Assembly: GCA_016874295.1 (NCBI GenBank)
Contig: VGUH01000024.1
Location: forward strand, 1-39,842
Direction: 5' to 3'
Origin: Gammaproteobacteria bacterium
GTDB lineage: Bacteria; Pseudomonadota; Gammaproteobacteria; Steroidobacterales; Steroidobacteraceae
DNA: 39,842 nt
Both the position numbers and the translations under genes were made by a program. The notes beneath the pieces were generated by a model, which saw only the letters and a list, made by a program, of their open reading frames with translations, was not told the origin of the DNA and did not search any database. This document shows, in pieces, positions 23,408 through 32,248 of this stretch (its first letter is position 1; each line of letters begins with the position of its first letter).

Positions 23408-24882
23408 CAGGAATCGACCCGGACCGGCACGAAGATCTGCGCGTCGGCGCGCTGGATCAGCAGCGCGACCGCGGCGCCGGCAGCGTCGACGGCTGTGCGA
23501 AACTCGCCAGGCGTCGCGACCTGGCGGCCGTTGACCGAGAGGATCACGTCGCCACGCTCGACGCCGGCGATGGCCGCGGGACCCTCGGCAACCTCGACCA
23601 CCAGACGCCCGACCGTATTCAGCTGCTCGCGCTCGACGCCGGTCAATGACCGCACCGCGAGGCCGAGTTTGCCGGTTTCGCCGCCGTCAGCGCCGTCGTT
23701 CGCGGCGACGACCGGTCCTTCGTCGAGTTCGCCGACCTTGACGCGCAGGGTCTTTTCGGCCTGGTCGCGCCACACCGTTAGCGTCGCCTGCCTGCCCGGC
23801 TTGATGCCGGCGATGATCGGCGGCAGCTCACTCGAGCGCTCGATGGCCTTGCCGTCGACCGCGAGGATCACGTCGCCGACCTGCACTCCCGCCTCCGCCG
23901 CCGGGCCATCGTCCACCACTTCGCTCACCAGCGCGCCGCGCGGGCGCGATAGCCTGAACGAGTCCGCGAGCGCCTGGTTGACTTCCTGGATCCCGACGCC
24001 GATCCGGCCGCGCTGCACGTGCCCGGTCGCCACGAGCTGGTCCTTCACGCCGATCGCGACATCGATCGGGATCGCAAACGACACGCCCTGGTAGCCGCCG
24101 GTGCGGCTGTAGATCTGCGAGTTGATGCCGACCACCTCGCCCTTCAGGTTGAACAGCGGGCCGCCGGAGTTGCCGGGATTCACCGCGACATCGGTCTGGA
24201 TGAACGGCGTGTAGGTGTCCGGATTGCCGAGCGAACGCGCGGTGGCGCTGACGATGCCCGCGGTCACCGAGTTCTCGAACCCGAACGGCGAACCGATCGC
24301 GATCACCCACTCGCCGGGCTTCAGGCGGCCGGCGTCGCCGATGCGCACCACGGGCAGATTCCTGGCGTCGACCTTGAGCACGGCGACGTCGGTGCGCCGG
24401 TCGATGCCCACGACCTCGGCGCGGTACTCGCGGCGGTCCGTCATCCGCACCGTGACCTCGCTCGCACCCTGGACGACGTGCGCATTGGTCAGGATGTAGC
24501 CGTCAGCGCTGACCACGAAGCCCGAGCCTTCGCCGCGTGCGGGCGGGGCCTGGCCGCCGCGCGGATCGCCGAAGTGGCGGAAGAAATCATAGAGCGGATT
24601 GTCCGGGGAGATCTCCGGAACGCCGCCGCGGCGGACCTGTCGGCCGCCCGTAACGGTGCTGACGTTGACGACCGCGGGACCATAGGCGTCCACCAGCGCC
24701 GAGAAGTTCGGCAGCGCGGCAGTGGCCGCGAGTTCCGCGGGCGAAGCAACGGCGGGCGCGGGCGCCACCTGCCCGGCAGCAGCCGGATCCGCGGCTTCGG
24801 CGGTCGCCGACGGCGGTTGAGTGCAGGCGGCGGCAAGAACGAGCAACACGACCGGCACGAGCCGGCGCATGGGTGCGTGCAT
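23407..24882 (-). CDS. HtrA/DegQ-family serine protease, lipoprotein-anchored, two PDZ domains
   Basis: Periplasmic quality-control protease of about 491 residues. Instead of a cleaved Sec signal, the N-terminus has a lipobox (LVLAAAC, Cys20), so the protein is probably membrane-tethered. After a low-complexity Ala/Pro linker (about 21-55) the trypsin-like domain carries the triad His135 (LTNAHVV), Asp165 (RTDVAVLK) and Ser239 (GNSGGPLF). PDZ1 begins at about 280 (GRIGVGIQEVN) and PDZ2 at about 385 (LGLAVRSLTGVE, PAAIAGVERGDVILSVNGRQV). The total resembles DegQ/DegP. ATG 24880-24882 or 24868-24870 are both possible. The first base of its stop-overlap starts the SUMF1-like pair, so it leads that operon. 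Confidence 0.94.
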   Translation of the reverse strand: MHAPMRRLVPVVLLVLAAACTQPPSATAEAADPAAAGQVAPAPAVASPAELAATAALPNFSALVDAYGPAVVNVSTVTGGRQVRRGGVPEISPDNPLYDFFRHFGDPRGGQAPPARGEGSGFVVSADGYILTNAHVVQGASEVTVRMTDRREYRAEVVGIDRRTDVAVLKVDARNLPVVRIGDAGRLKPGEWVIAIGSPFGFENSVTAGIVSATARSLGNPDTYTPFIQTDVAVNPGNSGGPLFNLKGEVVGINSQIYSRTGGYQGVSFAIPIDVAIGVKDQLVATGHVQRGRIGVGIQEVNQALADSFRLSRPRGALVSEVVDDGPAAEAGVQVGDVILAVDGKAIERSSELPPIIAGIKPGRQATLTVWRDQAEKTLRVKVGELDEGPVVAANDGADGGETGKLGLAVRSLTGVEREQLNTVGRLVVEVAEGPAAIAGVERGDVILSVNGRQVATPGEFRTAVDAAGAAVALLIQRADAQIFVPVRVDS

Positions 24883-24968
24883 GGATGCTCCGGTATGAAG
24901 AATGGCTGCCGCGCTGTGACAGCTCCGCAGTCTGCAAGTTGCATGCATGCGCATTAGTATTGCATCAA
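24883..24968. promoter_or_regulatory. Divergent promoter spacer between the HtrA operon and the PBP4-type gene
   Basis: An 86-bp gap between divergent genes, with a locally A/T-richer stretch next to the PBP4-type start. For the rightward gene, CTGCAA and TAGTAT are separated by 17 bp (about 24932-24960), a plausible but weak sigma-70 pair. The spacer also holds TGCATGCATGCGCA, which contains the perfect palindrome TGCATGCA. No regulator is recognised. Confidence 0.35.
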
Positions 24969-26384
24969 ATGAGGCCCTGGATCCCGTTCCTCGCGCTCGC
25001 GGCGTGGCTGACCGCCCCCGCGCTCGCGGATTCGCTCCCCCCGGCGACGCGCGCGGCACTCACCCGCCTCAATGTCCCCGAGGCCGCCATCAGCATCGTG
25101 GTGCGGGATGTCGCGGATGGCCGGCGTGTGCTCGAACTCAATCCCGAATTTCCGCGCTCGCCGGCATCGACCATGAAGCTGTTGCCGACCTGGGCGGCGC
25201 TCGATCTGCTCGGCCCGGCCTATGCCTGGAAGACCCGTGCCTACGCCGACGCCCCGGTCGTCAAGGGCGTGCTCAAGGGCAACCTCTACCTGCAGGGCGG
25301 CGGCGACCCGCTGCTGACGATCGAGCGATGGTGGCGCTTCGTAAACGACCTGCGGCAGACCGGACTGCGCAGCATCGAGGGCGACATCGTCATCGATCAG
25401 TCGCGGTTTGTCGCTCAGGACGAGCGCCCGGAAGACTTCGACGGCCAGTTCTGGCGCACGTACAACGTCCTGCCCGATGCGTTGCTCGTGAATTGGCAAT
25501 CCTCGGACTTCACGATCCGACCCGCGGATGACGGCCAGGGTATCGACCTCGCGATCGAGCCGTTTCCGGAGGGGTTGGTCATCGAGAACCGCGTGCGGCT
25601 CACGAGTGGCCGCTGCGTCGGCCAGAACCGGCGGGTCGCCTACGGGATCGAGCCCGAGCGCCCTGACCACGTGGTCGCGACCGGCAAGCTTTCGGCAAGT
25701 TGCGGCCCGCAGACCCAGCGACTCGCGATCATGGAGCCCGCGCAGTACGCCTGGGGCACCTTCGTGACCCTGTGGCGACAGCTCGGCGGACAGTTCCGGG
25801 GCGGCATGCTGCGCGCCCCGACGCCGCCGAACGCCCGCCTGCTGCTGACCCACGAATCCGAGCCGCTCTCGGAGATCGTGCGTGTGACCAACAAGTACTC
25901 GAGCAACATGATGGCACGCTCGCTGGTGCTCGCGATCGCCGCGGAGATGAACGGCACGCCCGCGGACACCGTAGCCGGCGAGGCGACCATCGTCGGCTGG
26001 CTGAGGACGCGCGGGCTCGAGTTCCCGGAGCTGGTGATCGGCAACGGTTCCGGCCTGTCGCGCGAGGCGCGCATGTCCGCCGACAGCATGGCGAAGCTCC
26101 TGGCGGGCGCGCGCGCGAGCCGCTTCGCGCCGGAATTCCTCACCTCGCTGTCGCTGGGCGGGCTTGACGGCACGCTGCAGGAGCGATTCCGGGAAATCGA
26201 CGACCCGAGCCGCATCCGCATGAAGACGGGCACCTTGCGCGACGTCAGCACCATCTCGGGCTACGTCACCGGCCGGTCCGGAAAGGTCTACGCCGTGGTC
26301 GTGTTCGTGAACCACCCCGGGGCGCAGAACGGCGTCGGCGAGCCGATCCAGGCGAGCGTCATCGACTGGGTCCTGAAGCAGTAA
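24969..26384 (+). CDS. dacB: D-alanyl-D-alanine carboxypeptidase/endopeptidase, PBP4 (DacB) type
   Basis: Low-molecular-mass class C penicillin-binding protein (S13 family, 471 residues) acting on periplasmic peptidoglycan. The signal peptide is MRPWIPFLALAAWLTAPALA. The three active-site motifs are present: S67-TMK (SPASTMK), S311-S-N (KYSSNMMAR) and K419-T-G (RMKTGTL). The insert between the first two motifs, with NLYLQGGGDPLLT and IEGDIVIDQSRF, is characteristic of DacB. ATG 24969 is chosen because it starts the signal peptide; the frame is open upstream to 24873 within the HtrA gene. The Ntn-hydrolase gene follows after 13 bp. Confidence 0.94.
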   Translation: MRPWIPFLALAAWLTAPALADSLPPATRAALTRLNVPEAAISIVVRDVADGRRVLELNPEFPRSPASTMKLLPTWAALDLLGPAYAWKTRAYADAPVVKGVLKGNLYLQGGGDPLLTIERWWRFVNDLRQTGLRSIEGDIVIDQSRFVAQDERPEDFDGQFWRTYNVLPDALLVNWQSSDFTIRPADDGQGIDLAIEPFPEGLVIENRVRLTSGRCVGQNRRVAYGIEPERPDHVVATGKLSASCGPQTQRLAIMEPAQYAWGTFVTLWRQLGGQFRGGMLRAPTPPNARLLLTHESEPLSEIVRVTNKYSSNMMARSLVLAIAAEMNGTPADTVAGEATIVGWLRTRGLEFPELVIGNGSGLSREARMSADSMAKLLAGARASRFAPEFLTSLSLGGLDGTLQERFREIDDPSRIRMKTGTLRDVSTISGYVTGRSGKVYAVVVFVNHPGAQNGVGEPIQASVIDWVLKQ

Positions 26385-26397
26385 CCCAGGAGGATCA

Positions 26398-27627
26398 ATG
26401 CACATTTCACGGCGCGACTTCATCACGACCACGGTGGTCGGGCCCCTTGCGCTCGGCGCGGGAGCAGCTGCGGCGGCGAATGCGGCTGCAGCAGGCGCGG
26501 GATCCTCCGCGACCGCGGGCAAGCGGCCGATCATCGTCTCGTCCGGCAATGGCTACGACTACCTCGATGCCGCCTACGAATTCCTGAAGGACGGCGGCGA
26601 CACGCTCGATGCCGCGATCCGCGTGGTCAAGGGCCCCGAGGACGACCCGAATGAAGACAGTGTCGGGCTCGGGGGATTGCCCAACGAGGAAGGCGTCGTC
26701 GAGCTCGACGCCTGCTGCATGCACGGCCCCAGCCGGCGCGCGGGGTCGGTCGGCGGCGTGCGCAACATCCGCAACGTCTCTTTGGTCGCGAAGGCGGTCA
26801 TCGAGCACACCGGCCACGTGATGCTGGTCGGCGAAGGCGCCGAGCGATTCGCCGCCGCCATGGGTTTTGCCCGCGAGAACCTCCTGACCCAGCGCTCGCG
26901 CAAGACCTGGCTGCTCTGGAAGGAGTTCCACTCGAGCGACGACTGGTGGGGGCCGGGCCTCGCCCATCCTGACTGGCGCGCGCCGGAGAACATCGCCGCG
27001 AGCGATGCGCGGGAGCAAGGCATCCGCCGGCTCGCCGAGCGCGCGGCCGACCTCGGGATCGAGCCCGAGTACCGGATGGCTGCGGTCCGCAAGGTGTTGT
27101 TCCCGCCGACCGGGACGATCCATTGTTCCGCGCTCGACGAGCAGGGCGCGATGTCCGGTATCACGACGACCAGCGGGCTCGCCTACAAGCTGCCGGGTCG
27201 CCTCGGCGACTCGCCGGTCATCGGCGCCGGCTGCTTCACCGACCAGGACGTCGGTTCTGCCGGAGCGACCGGCAGCGGCGAGGAGAACATCAAGGTGGCG
27301 GGCGCCCACACGATCGTGGAGAACATGCGCCACGGCATGTCGCCCCTCGATGCCGGCATGGACGCGCTGAAGCGCATCGTGCGGAACTACGGCGGCGACA
27401 AGCAGCGGCTTCGCTTCATGGACATGACGTACTACATCCTCCGCAAGGACGGAGCGTACGCCGGCGTATCGCTCTGGGAGGGCTATGAGCCGGGCAAACC
27501 GCACAGGATCGCCGTGCACGACGGTTCGCAGCGGTCGGAGCCGACGATTCCGCTGTTCGCGGGCGCGTCGCAGGAATTTCCCCCGTTTCCGAAGGTACCG
27601 GCAGAGCGGCTGAAGGAGATCAGCTAG
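26398..27627 (+). CDS. Exported N4-(beta-N-acetylglucosaminyl)-L-asparaginase / isoaspartyl peptidase-type Ntn hydrolase
   Basis: 409-residue self-processing hydrolase of the aspartylglucosaminidase family (T2). A twin-arginine signal (SRRDFI, followed by a hydrophobic Ala/Gly-rich stretch to about residue 40) implies export of the folded protein. The alpha chain includes NGYDYLDAAYEFLKDGGDTLDAAI, SVGLGGLPNEEGVVELDA and GPSRRAGSVGGVRNIRNVS, close to bacterial glycosylasparaginase. The nucleophile would be the Thr in PPTGTIHCSALD, exposed by autocleavage before it; then GRLGDSPVIGAGCFTD and GSGEENIKVAGAHTIV follow. The canonical bacterial cleavage context is Asp-Thr, and here it is Gly-Thr, so processing should be checked. 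RBS AGGAGG is just before the ATG. It may act on cell-wall or protein fragments beside the PBP4-type gene (inference). Confidence 0.88.
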   Translation: MHISRRDFITTTVVGPLALGAGAAAAANAAAAGAGSSATAGKRPIIVSSGNGYDYLDAAYEFLKDGGDTLDAAIRVVKGPEDDPNEDSVGLGGLPNEEGVVELDACCMHGPSRRAGSVGGVRNIRNVSLVAKAVIEHTGHVMLVGEGAERFAAAMGFARENLLTQRSRKTWLLWKEFHSSDDWWGPGLAHPDWRAPENIAASDAREQGIRRLAERAADLGIEPEYRMAAVRKVLFPPTGTIHCSALDEQGAMSGITTTSGLAYKLPGRLGDSPVIGAGCFTDQDVGSAGATGSGEENIKVAGAHTIVENMRHGMSPLDAGMDALKRIVRNYGGDKQRLRFMDMTYYILRKDGAYAGVSLWEGYEPGKPHRIAVHDGSQRSEPTIPLFAGASQEFPPFPKVPAERLKEIS

Positions 27628-27653
27628 ACTCGCCGCGCGCGCGGTCTGCGCCG

Positions 27654-28619
27654 TTACGGCAGATTGACGCTCGTTGTGCCGTCCGCGGCGACAACCACGC
27701 TGCCATTCGCCGTCCAGGCCATCGTCTCGAATACCGGCTGGCCGCTCGTGGCCGAGGGATCGTACTCGCTGACCTCCGGAGACGCATCGACATCGAAGTT
27801 ACAGGTCGCGGCGACGCTGTAGTCCCCGGCTTCGACGAACGCGATGTGGTAGTGCGCCACGGAATTGACTCCGTCGAACTCCAGCGGCAGGTAGACGACC
27901 GGGTCGGCGCCGTCGTCTGCGCTGCCGTCGGCATCATCCGGCGTTGCGTCGTGGCCCAGGAACAGATAGACACCGCCACTGCAGTCTCCCGGCGAGGCGC
28001 CATCACCGAGCTGCGCGGTCGCCAGCGCCGCGAGGTCGACGTCGCCGTCGATGTCTCCGGCCTCCAGCTCATCCAGCAGCCGGAGTACCGGCTTCAGGAC
28101 GTAGTTGGGCTCGAGTCCGGGCGGCTCGATGATCGACTTTCTGAGGTCGAAGTCCGCGACCAGGCGCGTGATGCCGCCGGCGGCGACCGTGAAGGGCCGG
28201 TTGATCTTCAGCCCGCTCTGCGAGCCGCTCGGAATGAACAGCGGGAACTGCTCGCCGCTTGCGAACTTGATGAATGATCCATCGCCGAGATTCTGCTCGG
28301 CGAGCACGTCGAGTCTCATCCACTGGTAGCTGCCCGCATCGACCTCCACGCCATCGAGCAGATTGACGGTCGCGCCGTTCTGGTAGGCGAGCAGGTCGAT
28401 CGCCCGCGGCTCGTCGAACTCGATCCTGCGGGTCGAGCCCGCGTGATGCAGCTCGACGGCCCTGAACACGATGACCACCTCGGTCGCGCCGTCGACCGGT
28501 GCGTCGCCGATCGCCAGCATCAGGCTGCCGGTTGTCCCACCGCTGCCGCCGCTTTCGCTGCAGCCGGCCAGCAGGGTTGCGCAAGCCACTATCGCGGCCA
28601 CAAGTGCCGGCGTCTTCAT
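27654..28619 (-). CDS. DUF4382 domain lipoprotein
   Basis: 321-residue predicted lipoprotein: signal MKTPALVAAIVACATLLAGC with lipobox LLAGC (Cys20), then a Ser/Gly-rich linker. The N-terminal half matches DUF4382: GSLMLAIGDAPVDGATEVVIVFRAVELH, IDLLAYQNGATVNLLDGVEVDAGSYQWMRLDV and the KINRPFTVAAGGITRLVADFDLRKSI block. The second half is Asp-rich (DGDVDLAAL, DDADGSADDGADP) and ends in a beta-strand-like region with GDYSVAATCNFD. The function is unknown. ATG 28617-28619 is fixed by the signal peptide, although the frame is open to 28721. It converges on the asparaginase gene with a 26-bp gap. Confidence 0.85.
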   Translation of the reverse strand: MKTPALVAAIVACATLLAGCSESGGSGGTTGSLMLAIGDAPVDGATEVVIVFRAVELHHAGSTRRIEFDEPRAIDLLAYQNGATVNLLDGVEVDAGSYQWMRLDVLAEQNLGDGSFIKFASGEQFPLFIPSGSQSGLKINRPFTVAAGGITRLVADFDLRKSIIEPPGLEPNYVLKPVLRLLDELEAGDIDGDVDLAALATAQLGDGASPGDCSGGVYLFLGHDATPDDADGSADDGADPVVYLPLEFDGVNSVAHYHIAFVEAGDYSVAATCNFDVDASPEVSEYDPSATSGQPVFETMAWTANGSVVVAADGTTSVNLP

Positions 28620-28751
28620 GACGGACTCTCCGGCACCCGACGCCGCCCAGTATGTATGCCCGGGGAGCCGGGACTCGCGGACCTCCGTCGTCGCCTGACG
28701 ACATTCCCCATGTTCCGTCAAATCGGGCGCCGCAATACGCGGCCATTGGAC

Positions 28752-29267
28752 TTAACGCCCGCGAATCACGAAGACAGCGAAGGATTCGTTCAGCACGGTT
28801 CGCCAGCCGGCGGCGTATTCACGCCGTAGAATCGGCGCGATTTCGCCGAGCGCCACCCAGCCGCCGTGCGTGAGCGTGATGCGGCTGCCGTCACCGGCGG
28901 CCTCGAACGTGACATCGATCCACTGCGCGGACTCCGGCTCCCGGCCGGGGTGCCAGGAAAAACGCAGGCGGCGGCCCGGCTCGAGCAGCTCCATCGTGCC
29001 CCAGCGGTGCCAGGTACCGTCCGGCGCCCGCTCTTCCACCGCGCCGCCGGGATCCAGGGTCATGCGGCAGGTCGTCGCAGCGTCACGCGACAGGGAGTGG
29101 GTCTTCACCGGCCACCAGTCCGCGAAACGCGAAGCGAACGTTGCGAAGACCACCGCGGGCGGCGCCGGCAGGTCCACGCAGAGGACGATGGGCTCGATCG
29201 GCGTCGCGCCGGCCGAAGCCAGTGAACCGGCCGGAACGGTGGCGGTGTCGCCCGGAGAATCGCTCAC
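28752..29267 (-). CDS. SRPBCC/AHSA1-type domain protein
   Basis: About 171 residues in the START/Bet v1-like (SRPBCC) fold, close to AHSA1-type proteins: IVLCVDLPAPPAVVFATFAS at the start, FADWWPV, GGAVEERAPDGTWHRWGTMELLEPGRRLRFSWHPG, then VDVTF-like IDVTFEAAGDGSRITLTHGGW and a C-terminal amphipathic helix GWRTVLNESFAVFV. Such proteins bind small hydrophobic ligands or assist chaperones; the specific role is unknown. The start is uncertain: GTG 29265-29267 follows GGAAAG, while ATG 29298-29300 is an alternative that would nearly touch the WYL gene stop at 29306. It probably belongs to the same leftward transcript as the WYL regulator. Confidence 0.75.
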   Translation of the reverse strand: MSDSPGDTATVPAGSLASAGATPIEPIVLCVDLPAPPAVVFATFASRFADWWPVKTHSLSRDAATTCRMTLDPGGAVEERAPDGTWHRWGTMELLEPGRRLRFSWHPGREPESAQWIDVTFEAAGDGSRITLTHGGWVALGEIAPILRREYAAGWRTVLNESFAVFVIRGR

Positions 29268-29305
29268 GACTTTCCGAGAATCCGCTCGAGCCGGTCGCAC
29301 GCAGG

Positions 29306-30268
29306 CTAGGCGTACTGGCCCGCGGCCGCGGCCAGCTCCTCCGCCACGCGCGCACGCAGCGACGGCGGCGCCAGCACCTCGACGCCGGCACCGTGACGCA
29401 GCAGGTCCATCACCAGCTCCGGCTCGCGGCTGTAGGGCAGCTCGAGGACGTAGCTGCCGTCCGCCTCGATGCGCCCGACCTGCCGCGAGTGCCAGACCTC
29501 GTCCGCGACCCAGCGCGCGCTCTCGGGCGTGAAGCGCAGCACCGCGGTCTCGGTTTCCTCGCCGGCGAAGATTCCGTAGCCGGCGCCGAGCGCGCGGTCA
29601 AGCTCGGCGTCGGACAGGTCGTGCGCGGCTGCCTGTTCCACGCGAGCGTGCAATACCGCGTCCACGGCGAAGGTGCGCAGCGCCTCCTTGCCGTGATCCC
29701 AGGCGTCCAGGTACCAGTTGTAGCGGTAGTGCACGAGCCGCTGCGGGGACACCGTGCGCCCGGTGACCTCGCCGTCCCCGCGCCGAAGGTGACGGATGAA
29801 CGCCTGTCGCCGCCCGAGCAGCGCGAGCGAGAGCGCCTCGAACACGTCGCGATTCACGCGCCGCGTGCCGAGCGTCAGCACCCGGATGCGGCGGCGGATC
29901 TCGCGGTGTCCGCGATCGCCGCTCTCGAGCAGCGCGGCGAGCCGCGCCCGCAGCGGCGCAAGCTGGCGCGCGAGCAGCCCCGAGCCCAGCGTGTCGAGCA
30001 GGTGGTCGATCTCGAGCAGCGCGTACACTTCCGCCGGGCTGAACCACACGCCGGGCAACTCCGACTGCTCGGCCGCGGGATCGAGCACGTACGCCTGGCG
30101 CTCGCGCGACCAGATCACGGGCACGTTCAGGCGGTCGCGCAAGTACTCGAGGTCGCGCTTGAATGTCGCATGCGAGATCTCGAGGTCCTCCTCGATCTCG
30201 CGGCGGGTCAGCGCGCCTTTCTCGATCAGCCGCCTCCGGATGCGGTAGAAGCGTTCGGTCCGGTCCAC
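29306..30268 (-). CDS. WYL-domain transcriptional regulator (YafY type)
   Basis: 320-residue regulator. The N-terminal winged helix (about 1-60) reads TERFYRIRRRLIEKGALTRR with EEDLEISHATFKRDLEYLRDRL, a DeoR-like HTH. The WYL domain (about 140-215) contains HYRYNWYLDAWDH with its name-giving W-Y-L, and the C-terminal WCX extension includes VLRFTPESARWVADEVWH and YSREPELVMDLLRHGAGVEVL. WYL proteins bind nucleic-acid or nucleotide-type ligands and often control stress or defence genes. The stop of the PQQ dehydrogenase is 4 bp upstream of its ATG, so it is in the same operon; no defence genes adjoin it. Confidence 0.9.
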   Translation of the reverse strand: MDRTERFYRIRRRLIEKGALTRREIEEDLEISHATFKRDLEYLRDRLNVPVIWSRERQAYVLDPAAEQSELPGVWFSPAEVYALLEIDHLLDTLGSGLLARQLAPLRARLAALLESGDRGHREIRRRIRVLTLGTRRVNRDVFEALSLALLGRRQAFIRHLRRGDGEVTGRTVSPQRLVHYRYNWYLDAWDHGKEALRTFAVDAVLHARVEQAAAHDLSDAELDRALGAGYGIFAGEETETAVLRFTPESARWVADEVWHSRQVGRIEADGSYVLELPYSREPELVMDLLRHGAGVEVLAPPSLRARVAEELAAAAGQYA

Positions 30269-30272
30269 GGGT

Positions 30273-31412
30273 TCAGGGTACCGGAACGACGCGCAGGATC
30301 TCCCCCGCGTCCTCGTCGGTCACGAGGTAGAGCGCGCCGTCCGGACCCTCGCGCACGTCGCGCACGCGCCTGCCGATGCCGATGCGCTCCTCGTGCAGCA
30401 CCATTCCGTCCGGCTCGACGGCGAGGCGCACGAGTTGCGCGGCCGCGAGCGCGCCGATGAACAGCTGGCCCTGCCAGGCCGGGTAGCCGTGTCCGTCGTG
30501 GAATGCCATGCCCGAGGGGCCGATCGACGGCACCCAGTACTGCGCCGGCTGCTCCATGCCCTCTTTCGCCGTGCCCTCGCCGATCGCCGGGCCGCTGTAC
30601 TCGCGGCCATAGGTGATGACCGGCCAGCCGTAGTTCCGCCCGGCGCGCGCGATGTTGATCTCGTCGCCGCCCCGCGGGCCGTGCTCGTGCGTCCATAACT
30701 CGCCCGTGACCGGGTGCAGCGCGGCGCCCTGCACGTTGCGGTGGCCGTACGACCAGACCTCCGGCAGCGCATCCTCGCGGCCGGCGAAGGGATTGTCCGC
30801 CGGCACGCCGCCGTCGGGCGCGATGCGCGCGATCTTGCCGATGTGCGTGCCGAGGTCCTGGGCCTTGTCGCGCTCCGAATTGCGCTCGCCGGTCGTGACG
30901 AACAGGTTGCCGTCGCGCGCGAACACGAGCCGCGAGCCGAAATGGTGGTCACTGCGGATCTTGGGCTGCTGGCGGAAGATCACCCTCAGGTCTGCGAGCC
31001 GCGCGCCGTCGAGCCGCGCGCGCGCCACGGCAGTGCCGTTCGTGCCATCCGGTCCCGGCTCGGCGTACGACAGGTAGATGGTCGAATTCTCCGCGAAGCG
31101 CGGGTCGAGGACCACGTCGAGGAGCCCCCCCTGCCCCTCGGCATGCACGGCCGGGACCCCGGCGAGCGGCTCCGAGAGCGCGCCGTCCTGCGCGACCAAC
31201 CTGAGGCGTCCGGGGCGCTCGGTGACGAGCATGCGCCCGTCCGGCAGGAAGGCGAGCGACCAGGGGTGCTCGAGGCCGCTTGCGAACGTCGTGACCGCGA
31301 CCTTTGTCTCGCCGCTCAGCGCCATGTGGGGCGCGTCCTGGCAGGCGGCCGTGCCGGCCACCGCGAGCAGCAGCGGGTACAGGCGGCGTTCGACCATCGT
31401 GCGGATCCTCAT
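30273..31412 (-). CDS. PQQ-dependent aldose sugar dehydrogenase (YliI/Asd-like), probable lipoprotein
   Basis: 379-residue beta-propeller enzyme that oxidises sugars in the periplasm with pyrroloquinoline quinone. The N-terminus has a signal with a possible lipobox (AGTAAC, Cys about 24). Then follow [64 protein letters not shown] (catalytic-His region), [17 protein letters not shown] and [16 protein letters not shown] (metal/PQQ region), matching soluble aldose sugar dehydrogenases. No pqq synthesis genes are seen nearby. The start is ATG 31412 or the Met at residue 6. It follows the NYN gene by 20 bp. Confidence 0.92.
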   Translation of the reverse strand: MRIRTMVERRLYPLLLAVAGTAACQDAPHMALSGETKVAVTTFASGLEHPWSLAFLPDGRMLVTERPGRLRLVAQDGALSEPLAGVPAVHAEGQGGLLDVVLDPRFAENSTIYLSYAEPGPDGTNGTAVARARLDGARLADLRVIFRQQPKIRSDHHFGSRLVFARDGNLFVTTGERNSERDKAQDLGTHIGKIARIAPDGGVPADNPFAGREDALPEVWSYGHRNVQGAALHPVTGELWTHEHGPRGGDEINIARAGRNYGWPVITYGREYSGPAIGEGTAKEGMEQPAQYWVPSIGPSGMAFHDGHGYPAWQGQLFIGALAAAQLVRLAVEPDGMVLHEERIGIGRRVRDVREGPDGALYLVTDEDAGEILRVVPVP

Positions 31413-31432
31413 TGTCGTAGTTCCTTGCTTCC

Positions 31433-32248
31433 TTACGCCGCGCCGGCGACGCGCGTGATGATGTAGCCGCCGGACTTGGCGTCGAACTCGAGATCGATCA
31501 GCTTGCGCTCACGCGCCTCCTCGAGCAGGTTACCGAAGGTCCTGAAGCCGTAATAGCTCTCGTTGAAACCGGGCTTGCGGCGCTTGATCGCCTGCTTGAC
31601 CATCGACCCCCAGACTTTCTCCTCGGCGTCGCGCTCGGCGAACAGGTCCTCGGCGGTCTCCATCATGAGCTCGATGCCCTCCTGGCGCCGGTCGTCGGTG
31701 CCGGCCGGCGCCTTGGGCGCGGTCTTCGCGACCTTCTCCTTGCGGGCGCTCTTCGCGCGGCCCTCGCCGCGCACCAGGTCGTCGTAGTAGATGAATTCGT
31801 CGCAGCCGCTGATCAAGAGATCCGAAGTCGAGTTCTTCACGCCGCAGCCGATCACGAGCTTGTTGTTCTCGCGCAGCTTCGCGACCAGCGGCGAGAAATC
31901 GGAGTCGCCGCTGATGATCACGAAGCTGTCGACATGCGACTTCGTGTAGCACAGGTCGAGAGCGTCGACGACCATGCGGATGTCGGCGGAGTTCTTGCCG
32001 GACTGGCGCACATGCGGGATCTCGATCAGCTCGAAGGCCGCCTCGTGCATCGCGCGCTTGAACTCGTGATAGCGCTCCCAGTTGCAGTAGGCCTTCTTGA
32101 CGACGATGTTGCCCTTGAGCAGCAGCCGCTCGAGCACCTTGCGGATGTCGAAGCTCGCCATTTTCGCGTCGCGCACGCCGAGCGCGACATTCTCGAAGTC
32201 GCAGAATACCGCCAGGATGCGGGTGTCGGCTCGCCGCTCGGCGTTCAT
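31433..32248 (-). CDS. NYN-domain protein (LabA/DUF88 type) with C-terminal OST-HTH-like region
   Basis: 271-residue protein with an N-terminal PIN-like NYN domain (about 10-165), a predicted metal-dependent ribonuclease fold: [17 protein letters not shown] with the first acidic site, [17 protein letters not shown], and [20 protein letters not shown] with the DSD motif, then [24 protein letters not shown] Lys/Ala-rich linker (about 170-195) leads to a C-terminal region ([39 protein letters not shown]) that looks like an OST-HTH/LOTUS RNA-binding domain. The ATG overlaps the stop of the EF-G paralogue (ATGA), so synthesis of the two is coupled. The RNA target is unknown. Confidence 0.88.
   Translation of the reverse strand: MNAERRADTRILAVFCDFENVALGVRDAKMASFDIRKVLERLLLKGNIVVKKAYCNWERYHEFKRAMHEAAFELIEIPHVRQSGKNSADIRMVVDALDLCYTKSHVDSFVIISGDSDFSPLVAKLRENNKLVIGCGVKNSTSDLLISGCDEFIYYDDLVRGEGRAKSARKEKVAKTAPKAPAGTDDRRQEGIELMMETAEDLFAERDAEEKVWGSMVKQAIKRRKPGFNESYYGFRTFGNLLEEARERKLIDLEFDAKSGGYIITRVAGAA

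Noticed and set aside
29306-30268. WYL regulator as a marker of a phage-defence island
   Set aside because: Neighbours are a PQQ sugar dehydrogenase and an SRPBCC protein; no nuclease, helicase, methyltransferase or other defence gene is adjacent apart from the NYN protein two genes upstream, which is coupled to an EF-G paralogue instead.
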